Below are positions 1 to 7,626 of a DNA stretch of 64,000 bases, in pieces; the stretch's first letter is position 1; every line of letters starts with the position of its first letter. Where the stretch lies: contig WRMH01000010.1 in the NCBI GenBank assembly GCA_009777235.1, positions 1 through 64,000 of the forward strand, read 5' to 3'. A program made the position numbers and the translations under genes. The notes under the pieces are model-generated. The model did no database searches, had not been told where the DNA came from, and saw only the letters and a list, made by a program, of their open reading frames with translations. This DNA comes from Oscillospiraceae bacterium (GTDB taxonomy: Bacteria; Bacillota; Clostridia; Oscillospirales; Oscillospiraceae).

Positions 1-49
1 GAGATAATCCGAGCCCTCTGTCCGCTCCCGTAATAATCACACTTTTCAT
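1..49 (-). CDS. SDR-family oxidoreductase, N-terminal fragment (cut by window edge)
   Basis: Only the first 16 codons are in the window; they read leftward from an ATG at 49-47. The peptide is MKSVIITGADRGLGLS, which is a first beta strand followed by a TGxxxGxG nucleotide-binding turn, the start of a short-chain dehydrogenase/reductase Rossmann fold. It lies 24 bp downstream of the ThuA-like gene on the same strand, so it is probably the next gene of the leftward sugar operon. Substrate and cofactor preference cannot be judged from this fragment. Confidence 0.7.
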   Translation of the reverse strand, partial: MKSVIITGADRGLGLS

Positions 50-73
50 GTTTAAAGCTCCTTACTTTGCCAT

Positions 74-763
74 TTACTTCTTTTTGCCGCACCAAAGCAG
101 CGCGTTTTCCAATGTTTTTTGAAAATGCGAATTGAGCCAGACACTCTGGAGATGTCCCTGCGTGAGGGTGCAAACGCGGCCCTTGCCGTGCTCCCGAACA
201 AAGCCCGCCGCTCCGATCCATGCGGAAGTGTTGAAATACGGCTCATTTTCATATTTGCTCTCGTCGCCCTGTCCGGCCGAATAAGAAGCGATAATAACAT
301 CAATGTCGTCGGTCAGTATCTCTAAACGGTAATGCTCGTCAATCTCGCAAAACATCCCGACGCCGTCTGTTATCGGATGCGGTTTTATAGGGGCTGCCGT
401 GACGGGACAATTGTTTGGATGGAATGTAAAGCGGCATCCGACAAGGCGGCTCAGGGCATGGGTGGTTTCGTCAAACACCGTTCCGTTATGTATGACGAGC
501 AATCCGCCTCCGTCATGAATATAGCCGATAAATGACTCTTGAATCTCGTCTGTCAGCCACGGGCTGTTATCGGATTGGGATTTGTGATTGCATTTACAAA
601 GCATGACGGTATCATAATCGTTAAGCATATCGGGGTCAAAATCTCCGGCATCTTTGATAATGTCAAATGAGTAGCCCTTGGCTTTGAGCGGCACTATTCC
701 GTTTATCGGGACATCGCCCGGGTGCCAGTGATCGTCACAGAGCAATAAGGTTTTCATATCCAT
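74..763 (-). CDS. ThuA-like domain protein (trehalose-utilisation family)
   Basis: A 229-residue cytoplasmic protein without signal peptide. It has the glutamine-amidotransferase-like fold of the ThuA family: an N-terminal strand with LLLCDDHWHPGD, a central GGGLLVIHNG segment and a late GAAGFVREHGKGRV strand-turn. ThuA proteins often sit in sugar-acid or disaccharide operons; ThuA has been linked to 3-keto-sugar metabolism, but most members have no proven reaction. A GAGGAG ribosome site lies 9 nt before the ATG at 763. It follows the xylanase gene by 17 bp and precedes an SDR gene, so it belongs to the leftward carbohydrate operon. The exact function is not assigned. Confidence 0.8.
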   Translation of the reverse strand: MDMKTLLLCDDHWHPGDVPINGIVPLKAKGYSFDIIKDAGDFDPDMLNDYDTVMLCKCNHKSQSDNSPWLTDEIQESFIGYIHDGGGLLVIHNGTVFDETTHALSRLVGCRFTFHPNNCPVTAAPIKPHPITDGVGMFCEIDEHYRLEILTDDIDVIIASYSAGQGDESKYENEPYFNTSAWIGAAGFVREHGKGRVCTLTQGHLQSVWLNSHFQKTLENALLWCGKKK

Positions 764-780
764 TATATCAATCTCCTCAT

Positions 781-1983
781 CTACTTTTTGCTTATTTCAA
801 ATTCGACGCTTCCGCCGGGAAATTTGGCAAGATATGTGCCGAAAAAGCCTGTAACCTCGATAACTCCGTTTTCATCGGTTTTAAGGATTTGCTCCGGTGT
901 GCGCCATTTTTTGTGTATGAGATTGTATAAAGCGTCATATGCGGGTTTTTGCCGCGCATCCTTTGTTACAAGCCCGCATGGGGCGTTTAGCCATCCGCCG
1001 TCGGTAAAGCTCCAATATGTAAACGCTTCAACCAGCGGATAATTGAAAAGAGTCTCATAAAATGTCACAAGCTGCTGCGCTTGACGCTCCTCGCCCTCCG
1101 GGGTTGACGGCCAGTTGTCCGGTATCCAGTCGTTGAGATCAACTATATGTTTGGGCATTAAGTCGCCCGAAACGAGATTGATCTCGGTAAAATGCAAGGG
1201 CAGGCCGAATTTTGAAAACCGCTCTAAAATCTCCTCAGTTTTTTCCAAGCTCCAAACGCCTTGATGCATATGTGATTGCAATCCGATTGCGTCTATACAA
1301 ACTCCGGCGTCAAGGAGCTTTGTGACAAGATCGCTATAATCTTCCGACATATCAAAATCATTTATAAGCAGCGTAGCTTTTGGGTTTGCCGCGCGCGCCT
1401 CGTCAAAGAGTTTTTTGACCAACGCAACTCGGCCTTCGCGTTTGCATATCCGGGTTACGGCGTTGTCATAGCGGTCGAAATCCGGCATGATGACGACTTC
1501 GTTGACGACGTCCCATGTGTCAATATAGCCTTTAAAATCAGTAACTTCGCGGTTTATGCGTTCAAGCTGTAATTTTAATATTTCAAGGTCGTCAAACTCG
1601 AGAAGCCAATCGGCGCATACGGTATGCCAGCACAAGGGGTGTCCCTTCACAAGAACGCCGCGCTCACAGAGCCATTTGGCGGCATTTAATGTTTCCCGCG
1701 TCATGGGTTTTCCGCGAACCGATTCAAAACGCCCCCAGTAGAAAGGTAAAGTAATAAAGTTGAATATCTCAAGCATTTTTTCGACGCGCTTTATGGCGGA
1801 AGTATTCTCATCTCCCTGTAAAAGCCCGTTTACGGTTTGAATGGTCTCAAATCCGGCGCAGCCAAACTTTAAACCGCTTGTAAGCTGGATTACCGTGACA
1901 TCAATGCCGGGCAGCGGCACACCCGCGCTATTTGTGATTTTGATCGGTGTTGTGGAAATTCTGTCAGGATATTTATTTTTCAT
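781..1983 (-). CDS. GH10 endo-1,4-beta-xylanase, intracellular type
   Basis: A 400-residue glycoside hydrolase of family 10. The family acid/base glutamate is in WDVVNEV (E162), the nucleophile in LHFTEINL (E267), and the substrate-site motif KGHPLCWH lies near residues 113-120. A short beta-rich stretch (about 1-45) precedes the barrel. There is no signal peptide or membrane segment, so the enzyme should act in the cytoplasm on imported xylo-oligosaccharides, like the intracellular GH10 enzymes of aldouronate-utilisation clusters (established knowledge, e.g. Paenibacillus). The ATG at 1983 has a GGAGG site 8 nt upstream. It is the second gene of the leftward operon, close to a divergently transcribed LplABC-type importer. 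Confidence 0.92.
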   Translation of the reverse strand: MKNKYPDRISTTPIKITNSAGVPLPGIDVTVIQLTSGLKFGCAGFETIQTVNGLLQGDENTSAIKRVEKMLEIFNFITLPFYWGRFESVRGKPMTRETLNAAKWLCERGVLVKGHPLCWHTVCADWLLEFDDLEILKLQLERINREVTDFKGYIDTWDVVNEVVIMPDFDRYDNAVTRICKREGRVALVKKLFDEARAANPKATLLINDFDMSEDYSDLVTKLLDAGVCIDAIGLQSHMHQGVWSLEKTEEILERFSKFGLPLHFTEINLVSGDLMPKHIVDLNDWIPDNWPSTPEGEERQAQQLVTFYETLFNYPLVEAFTYWSFTDGGWLNAPCGLVTKDARQKPAYDALYNLIHKKWRTPEQILKTDENGVIEVTGFFGTYLAKFPGGSVEFEISKK

Positions 1984-2012
1984 AATGCGATTCCTCCATA
2001 TGTTTATATAAG

Positions 2013-2714
2013 TCAGTTAAAAAACAAGGTCAGCGCGTCTAAGGCGTTTGTGTAATTTGATGCTGTCACGGCAATGCAAAAATAGGCTTCGGTAAATAAT
2101 GATATGCCAAGCTCGGTTATGAGGGAGCTGTCCGTTATTCGTATGCCGACGATCCTTTCCGTTTGCTTCTCTTCGTCAGACCCGTAAGCAGCCGAGACGG
2201 TTTCTTCCGTTATACGGCTATACGTATCGGGATATAGCGCTTCAATTTCAGAAAGCGTATTTTCCAAAGGAAGCAGAAATTCAATTTTTGAGTAATTTTC
2301 GAGAGTTTCAAAATCAAGGATAAATATATCTATCGCTCCGGATGAAAGCATTGCCAGCCGCTTATTTTCCTGTATCATCATATAAGAGGGGTCGTCTTCA
2401 AGAAAGAGCGTGACATAGTATTCAACTATCTGCGAGCCTGCGTTTGAAAACAGCTTCTCGCCGATTGTTTGCGCGAGGGCGTGCATATCATCGGACAATA
2501 TATATGACGCGTCCCATTCGATATGCAGACCGATGTTTCGCCTGTTGCCGCAGGTTGTAAGCACAGATACCAAGATTATGACACCGAGGACTCCGCCTAT
2601 GATAAAAAAGCGGTAATAGTCCCAGATATATCCGAGTTTTTCCTTAAACGGCATGTCACTTAGCTTTTGCAGCTCGCTTCGTGACCTGTCCTTGCTGCGG
2701 GGCATATAGTTCAA
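2013..2714 (-). CDS. Hypothetical protein with one membrane helix
   Basis: About 233 residues, family not recognised. A basic N-terminus (MPRSKDRSRSELQKL, then MPFKEKLGYIWDYYRF) precedes one hydrophobic helix at about residues 36-54 (FFIIGGVLGVIILVSVLTT). The remaining 180 residues are soluble and acidic, probably outside the cell. Small proteins with this KEKLxYIWxYYRF-TM layout recur beside Clostridia sugar transporter operons (recollection, not searched), but no role is known to me. The start is uncertain: a TTG at 2714 sits 5 nt after AGGTG, while an ATG at 2705 is farther away. It is the first gene of the leftward operon, behind the promoter at 2754-2782. Confidence 0.6.
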   Translation of the reverse strand: MNYMPRSKDRSRSELQKLSDMPFKEKLGYIWDYYRFFIIGGVLGVIILVSVLTTCGNRRNIGLHIEWDASYILSDDMHALAQTIGEKLFSNAGSQIVEYYVTLFLEDDPSYMMIQENKRLAMLSSGAIDIFILDFETLENYSKIEFLLPLENTLSEIEALYPDTYSRITEETVSAAYGSDEEKQTERIVGIRITDSSLITELGISLFTEAYFCIAVTASNYTNALDALTLFFN

Positions 2715-2730
2715 ATAAGCACCTCACGGT

Positions 2731-2762
2731 AAATATAATTGATTGCTTTTACAATTATATTT
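2731..2762. repeat. 11-bp inverted repeat overlapping leftward promoter
   Basis: Arms AAATATAATTG (2731-2741) and CAATTATATTT (2752-2762) are perfectly complementary around a 10-nt spacer. The right arm covers the -10 box of the leftward promoter and the left arm covers the expected transcript start, so the element looks like an operator for a dimeric repressor. AT-richness makes some chance symmetry possible. Confidence 0.5.
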
Positions 2763-2782
2763 CACAAGAGCGTCACCGTCAA
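2754..2782 (-). promoter_or_regulatory. Sigma-A-type promoter for the leftward xylanase/ThuA operon
   Basis: On the minus strand TTGACG (2782-2777) and TATAAT (2759-2754) are separated by 17 bp. Transcription should start near 2747, about 30 nt before the first gene. It faces away from the promoter at 2830-2858. Confidence 0.7.
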
Positions 2783-2829
2783 GTTTCTTTATTTCTTTCT
2801 TTCGGGCGTATTATTTTTTAGCAAAGATA

Positions 2830-2858
2830 TTGACAATAATGCTGCGGTGCTGTAAATT
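2830..2858 (+). promoter_or_regulatory. Probable promoter for the ABC importer operon
   Basis: A perfect TTGACA (2830-2835) is followed after 17 bp by TAAATT (2853-2858), a 4/6 match to the -10 consensus. The importer gene starts 60 bp downstream with an AAGGTG ribosome site. Confidence 0.55.
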
Positions 2859-2918
2859 ATAGAGGTGGTCAGGCATGACTGCTTACTTTGGTAAAATCAA
2901 ACAGAAAGGTGAAGTATA

Positions 2919-4697
2919 ATGAAAAAAATCCTTGCATTGCTTTTGGCTGTAATTATGAGTGTGGGTATACTCGCAGCCTGCGAAGGAGAGCCAGAGGGCG
3001 CAAAAGGCGGAGATGACCCCGTGACAACGCCTACTCCCGGACCTTCGGGTGAGCAAAAATCAGAAAGACAACTGCTGGCAGAACAGTACGGACTTCCGTG
3101 GACAGACGAAATGGAGTCATGGCAGCCCATATCATTTACCTATTTCAGCCGCAATCCCGGTCAAGTACCGGCAGCGGACAACCCTATCATTGAAATAGTA
3201 AGTAAGATAACGAATGTCACGATCGAATTTGAAATGCTCGTCGGCGACCTCGGCACAAAGCTCGGAACCATGCTTACCGGCGGTGATGTGCCCGACATGA
3301 TATTTGTCGGAGGCGACGCGGGCATAGCTATTGACTCGGGAAAATTTATGCCGATTGACGACCTGATCGAAGAGTATGCGCCAAGACTCCGCGCTCACTA
3401 CGATCCATGGTGGGACCTTATGCGTTATACGGATGGACGCATTTACACAGCCGAAATTTGGAGCACGCCGGTAGGTGAGAGGTATACATTCTGGGATAAC
3501 GCAACCGCGTTTTGGATTCAAAAGGATGTGCTCGACCATTTTGGCTACGCACCGCGCACTCTCGACGAATACTTTGATTTTCTCAGAGAGTATAAAGAGC
3601 TCTACCCGACGATAGACGGTATGCCGACGGTCGCCTTTTCGATACTGCACGATATAAACGGAAAGCGTTACAGCATTGACAACGGCGGATTCTTCCTCGC
3701 CGGGCACGCCAACTGGGGCGGCGCGGTAAACACCGATGGCAGCGGACCGGATGCGGCTATATCTCCTGATGTACATGCCCGTTGGACGAGCGATTTCCAA
3801 TACAAATGGTGGAAGAAATTAAACGAAGAGTTCCACAAGGGCACGTTCAGCCAAGAAACCTTTACACTTTCCGAGAGTGACTATGTCGCGCAAATAGCCA
3901 ACGGCGTTGTGCTTGGCGTATGCGATCAGCAATGGGTCTTTGAGGAAGGCGAAAACACGCTCATCGGCGACCAGCGTTATAATCGCACATATCTGCCTGT
4001 AGGTATAGTATATGACGATTCAATCACGCCTGCCTATTTAGACGACAAATCGGAAAGTTTCACGGGCTCTAACGGTATCAATATCAGCAACACAATCTCC
4101 GACCCCGTAAGGGCTATAAAATACTTAGATTGGATCATTTCCGAAGAGGTTCAAAAATTCCTTTACTGGGGCATTGAGGGCGAGCATTATTTCTACAATG
4201 ACGAAGGCCGTATCGAGCGTCCCCCCGAGCAGCGTGAGCTCCAGCTTGCCACAAGATGGACAACAGACAACCTCGGACGCTTCCTCTTTAACGCAATGCC
4301 TAAGATGCAAGGAACATATCCGTCAGACGGCAACCCGACCGATACGAGCCAGTCTTATGTTGAATGGTACGCATCGCTGACGTCGTATGATAAAGAAATC
4401 TACGAAAAGCTCGGCATCGAGACGCAAATCGGACTTTGGGGACCGATAGGTCAAAGACCGGCATTTTATCCCTATTGGAGCATTACACCGCCGAGAAATT
4501 CCGATGAAGAGTTTGTAAACAATCGAATCGGTGATATTACAAAAGCGCAAATAGCCCTTATGATCGTCGCGGATGAAGATAAGTTTGACGATTTGTGGGA
4601 GAGCTTTGTCGCCGACATACATGCTGTGGACGTATCGGGACTTGAAGCGTATTTTGCGAGCATAGCGCAAACCAGAATAGAAGCCACGGGCGGATAA
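2919..4697 (+). CDS. Sugar ABC transporter substrate-binding lipoprotein (LplA type)
   Basis: 592 residues. A lipoprotein signal peptide (MKKILALLLAVIMSVG, lipobox LAAC with Cys at about residue 20) is followed by an acidic/Pro-Thr linker and a large extracellular solute-binding domain of the family-1, LplA-like size class (about 500-590 aa). It would be anchored outside the membrane and deliver an oligosaccharide to the two permeases encoded next. The LplA/LplB/YtcP organisation together with GH10 and glucuronate genes suggests (methyl)glucurono-xylo-oligosaccharides as ligand; this is inference. It has its own terminator-like hairpin downstream, which usually leaves the binding protein more abundant than the permeases. 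No ATPase subunit is encoded here; such importers normally share an MsmX-type ATPase. Confidence 0.9.
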   Translation: MKKILALLLAVIMSVGILAACEGEPEGAKGGDDPVTTPTPGPSGEQKSERQLLAEQYGLPWTDEMESWQPISFTYFSRNPGQVPAADNPIIEIVSKITNVTIEFEMLVGDLGTKLGTMLTGGDVPDMIFVGGDAGIAIDSGKFMPIDDLIEEYAPRLRAHYDPWWDLMRYTDGRIYTAEIWSTPVGERYTFWDNATAFWIQKDVLDHFGYAPRTLDEYFDFLREYKELYPTIDGMPTVAFSILHDINGKRYSIDNGGFFLAGHANWGGAVNTDGSGPDAAISPDVHARWTSDFQYKWWKKLNEEFHKGTFSQETFTLSESDYVAQIANGVVLGVCDQQWVFEEGENTLIGDQRYNRTYLPVGIVYDDSITPAYLDDKSESFTGSNGINISNTISDPVRAIKYLDWIISEEVQKFLYWGIEGEHYFYNDEGRIERPPEQRELQLATRWTTDNLGRFLFNAMPKMQGTYPSDGNPTDTSQSYVEWYASLTSYDKEIYEKLGIETQIGLWGPIGQRPAFYPYWSITPPRNSDEEFVNNRIGDITKAQIALMIVADEDKFDDLWESFVADIHAVDVSGLEAYFASIAQTRIEATGG

Positions 4698-4710
4698 GAA
4701 CCCGCAGGGA

Positions 4711-4745
4711 GATGGGGCTGATAATTCAGTCAGCCCCATCTTTTT
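4711..4745 (+). terminator. Intrinsic terminator / attenuator inside the importer operon
   Basis: A perfect 11-bp stem, GATGGGGCTGA (4711-4721) with TCAGCCCCATC (4730-4740), has an 8-nt loop and is followed directly by TTTTT. It starts 14 bp after the binding-protein stop codon and lies before the first permease, so partial read-through is expected. Confidence 0.85.
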
Positions 4746-4820
4746 AACATACCGTGCAACATTGCAACATTTACCGCATACATTTAAGGCTCCCAAATAT
4801 GATAAGGGATGGTCATAGAC

Positions 4821-6449
4821 ATGAATGACACAGCAAACAGCGCTATCGCTTCACAAAATGGATTTTTAAATTTTCCAAAAAGATTTTGGGTCACCTTGAC
4901 GGGGTTGGTTGGCATTTTTATCGTATCCATGCTCAATTGGGCGCACGATGATCTAATTTTCCAATTTACCGAATGGAGAGAGCTTTTTCCGGGTATCGAA
5001 TATTTAAGAGATGTGCCTGTAAGATTTGGCCTTGCGGATTTATTGGGGAGCTACCAAAACACCAATCTATATTTTTACTTTGGCGACTTATCGCAATACA
5101 ATATCTTTAAGATCATGTCAATCGTTATAGCCGTACTGCTGGTCTTGTCTTTTGCGACGGTACTTTTCGCGCTCGTTCGCTACCGCTCGAAACATTTTAC
5201 CAAGCTGTGCATACTGGGCTTTAGCCTTTTTGCATTTACGGCACTCTTATACATTGTTTTTACGATGCTGATTTCCACAACGGACACACCGCTCGACACA
5301 TATAAAATCATTATGGCAGTGCTCATAGTGCTGCTTGTAGCGTCATTTTTACTTATGATACCCGTTTTCATACAAAAACGCAAAGACCCGGTAAAATCTC
5401 AAACTGTTTATAAGTTTGCTTTATCGGCTTTTCTGTCCTTATCTTTTATTACCATTACGATGCTGATAATCGAAGCGATGCTCGAAACGATAATTACGGC
5501 AATACCGGTCATAATATTTGTGGCATCGCTTTCCACCATACCTTTTTTACTCGATCCCGCGGAGGTAAAAAGCAAGCGTTTGAGCAGATTTTTACATCAA
5601 AAGGCATTTTTCTATATGATAATACCCATAATGGCATACGTTTTCTTGTTTAGCTATTATCCGCTCAAGGGATGGGAAATGGCTTTTCAGGACGACCCAC
5701 TGTTAAAAGAAACTTCATATATAGGTTTCAAATGGTTTGTGTTCTTATTTACAGAGGGCGAATTTTGGAAGATTATGCGAAATACGCTGGGAATGAGCGT
5801 AATAAATCTCGTGTTGGGATTCACGACGTCTATATTCTTTGCGCTTTTGCTAAATGAAGTGCGGCAAAAATATTTCAAGAGGGTTGTGCAGACAATATCT
5901 TATCTGCCGCATTTTCTGTCGTGGGTTATTGCGGCGGGAATGATCACGCAGTTTTTGATGAGCGACGGCCTGTTAAACCAGATGTTGGGCAGCGATAAGG
6001 TTTGGCTTACCGACGCCGATAATTTTTGGTGGATAGTCGGTTGGGGCAATGTTTGGAAAAGCGTAGGCTGGAACACCATCATCTACCTTGCCGCCATTAC
6101 CTCGATTGACCCGGAGCTTTACGAAAGCGCCGAGCTTGACGGAGCCGGACGGTTTGCGAAAATGATACACATTACGCTGCCCGGCATAAAGTCCACCATA
6201 CTCGTTTTGCTCATAATGAGCATTGGCTGGATACTGAGCGCGGGATATGAAGTGCAGCTTCTTTTGGGTAACACGCTTACTTGGGATAGGGCTGAGACTA
6301 TTGACACCTTTGTCTACCGCTACGGCATACAGGATATGAGGTTCCCGCTCGCTACGGCTCTCGGAATGTTTAAGACGGTAGTAAGCATAATTCTCATCAC
6401 CGGAGCCAACTTTGCCTCTAAGCGTTTTGCTAAAGAGAGCTTGGTATAG
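4821..6449 (+). CDS. Sugar ABC transporter permease (LplB type) with extra N-terminal membrane domain
   Basis: About 542 residues from the ATG at 4821, which has TAAGGGATGG about 8 nt upstream; an ATG at 4809 is also in frame but would overlap that site. The C-terminal half (from about LHQKAFFYMIIPIMAYVFLFSYYPL) is a normal LplB permease of about 290 residues with the ATPase-docking EAA loop, ESAELDGAGRFAKMIHITLPG. Ahead of it lie about 250 residues with roughly six further hydrophobic helices that ordinary LplB proteins lack. The protein would sit in the cytoplasmic membrane and pair with the next permease. The function of the extra domain is unknown. Confidence 0.88.
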   Translation: MNDTANSAIASQNGFLNFPKRFWVTLTGLVGIFIVSMLNWAHDDLIFQFTEWRELFPGIEYLRDVPVRFGLADLLGSYQNTNLYFYFGDLSQYNIFKIMSIVIAVLLVLSFATVLFALVRYRSKHFTKLCILGFSLFAFTALLYIVFTMLISTTDTPLDTYKIIMAVLIVLLVASFLLMIPVFIQKRKDPVKSQTVYKFALSAFLSLSFITITMLIIEAMLETIITAIPVIIFVASLSTIPFLLDPAEVKSKRLSRFLHQKAFFYMIIPIMAYVFLFSYYPLKGWEMAFQDDPLLKETSYIGFKWFVFLFTEGEFWKIMRNTLGMSVINLVLGFTTSIFFALLLNEVRQKYFKRVVQTISYLPHFLSWVIAAGMITQFLMSDGLLNQMLGSDKVWLTDADNFWWIVGWGNVWKSVGWNTIIYLAAITSIDPELYESAELDGAGRFAKMIHITLPGIKSTILVLLIMSIGWILSAGYEVQLLLGNTLTWDRAETIDTFVYRYGIQDMRFPLATALGMFKTVVSIILITGANFASKRFAKESLV

Positions 6450-6462
6450 GAGGGACAGTGAC

Positions 6463-7401
6463 ATGGAAGCAAAAGCAAAAATAGATCAGTCAAAATTCCG
6501 GCAGCGCTTGCCCGACTACATATTCATTTTGTGCAACACAATATTTATGTGCTTCATAATATTGATCATGCTATACCCGTTTGTAAATACGCTTGCCATA
6601 TCCCTAAACGACGCATTAGACAGCGTAAAAGGGGGCATCGGGCTTTTGCCGCGCAAATTCACTCTTGATAACTTCGATCAGGTGTTTAAGAACGCCAGAA
6701 TTCTTACGGCATTTACAAACTCGGTGGGGCGCACTGTCATATCTACCGCCGGAGGAGTGTTTCTTTGTTCGATGGCGGCGTATGTGCTGAGCCGAAAGGA
6801 ATTTATGTGGAATAAATTTGTCACGGTTTTCTTTTTGCTCACGATGTATATCAGCGCCGGTCTTATACCTATGTATATGCTGTACGGAAAACTCAGCCTG
6901 ATCAATAGCTTTAATGTATACTGGATACCCGGTTTGTTTGGAGCTTTTAACATAATCGTTATACGAACCTATATTCAAGGCTTGCCGGACAGCCTTGTCG
7001 AGGCGGCGCGCCTTGACGGGGCGGGGGAATTTCGTATCTTCGCTCAAATTGTTCTGCCAATCTGCAAGCCTGTTTTGGCTACAGTCGGCTTATGGATAGC
7101 GGTTGGAAACTGGAATGATTGGTTTACGACCGCCGTCTATGTTTCCGGTCAAAGAAACATAGAGCAATATACAACGCTTCAGTATGAGCTATATAGCGAG
7201 CTTCAATCTGTCCTTGCGCGGATGGGAGAGCGTCAATCAGAATTTTTGGCGTCGCAGGGCGCGGCGGCAAGGCAAAATACCACTACCGTCTCGGTACGCG
7301 CCGCCACCACTATCGTTGCCGCCCTGCCGATATTGTGCGTATATCCGTTTTTGCAAAAATACTTCGTAAAAGGCGTCCATGTGGGCAGCGTCAAAGGATA
7401 A
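6463..7401 (+). CDS. Sugar ABC transporter permease (YtcP/LplC type)
   Basis: 312 residues from the ATG at 6463, chosen because AGGAGGG lies 10 nt before it; an upstream in-frame start at 6412 would overlap the preceding permease and lacks such a site. Six membrane helices are visible. The EAA docking loop reads VEAARLDGAGEFRIFAQIVLP. The C-terminus PFLQKYFVKGVHVGSVKG is the usual ending of this subfamily. It forms the heterodimeric membrane channel with the preceding permease and starts 13 bp after it. Confidence 0.92.
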   Translation: MEAKAKIDQSKFRQRLPDYIFILCNTIFMCFIILIMLYPFVNTLAISLNDALDSVKGGIGLLPRKFTLDNFDQVFKNARILTAFTNSVGRTVISTAGGVFLCSMAAYVLSRKEFMWNKFVTVFFLLTMYISAGLIPMYMLYGKLSLINSFNVYWIPGLFGAFNIIVIRTYIQGLPDSLVEAARLDGAGEFRIFAQIVLPICKPVLATVGLWIAVGNWNDWFTTAVYVSGQRNIEQYTTLQYELYSELQSVLARMGERQSEFLASQGAAARQNTTTVSVRAATTIVAALPILCVYPFLQKYFVKGVHVGSVKG

Positions 7402-7426
7402 TCGCATAAGAGCCGCACAAAGAGAC

Positions 7427-7511
7427 GCACGCAACATAACATTGCACGCAAAATGATATTTCACGCAACATCACGTTTCACGCAACATCACGTTGCGCGC
7501 AAAATAACGCC
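7427..7511. repeat. Five 17-bp tandem repeats between importer and uxaC
   Basis: The core CGCAA recurs at 7430, 7447, 7464, 7481 and 7498, an exact 17-bp spacing. Units 3 and 4 (7461-7477, 7478-7494) are identical; units 1, 2 and 5 are degenerate but share CGCAAMAT. The period is not a multiple of three and the block is non-coding. It may be an array of regulator-binding sites or a simple tandem duplication. Confidence 0.85.
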
Positions 7512-7540
7512 AAGCGCGAGCATATAATTTTATGGCCGGA

Positions 7541-7576
7541 TTGCTTCTGTCCGCTTATAGTAGCGGATGGAAGCAA
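7541..7576 (+). promoter_or_regulatory. Stem-loop in the uxaC leader
   Basis: TTGCTTCTGTCCGC (7541-7554) can pair with GCGGATGGAAGCAA (7563-7576) as a 14-bp RNA stem with two G-U pairs and an 8-nt loop. No U-run follows, so it is not a standard terminator. It could be a processing or stability element or, as DNA, an operator. It also covers an ATG at 7567, which argues against that codon as the uxaC start. Confidence 0.5.
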
Positions 7577-7626
7577 CAAACAATATTGCATATATGAAAA
7601 ACACACAGTTGCAGGAGGGCGACGTA

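Noticed and set aside
7567-7626. Longer uxaC start at 7567
   Set aside because: That ATG lies in a hairpin arm without a ribosome site, while 7627 has AGGAGGG and gives the family-typical N-terminus.
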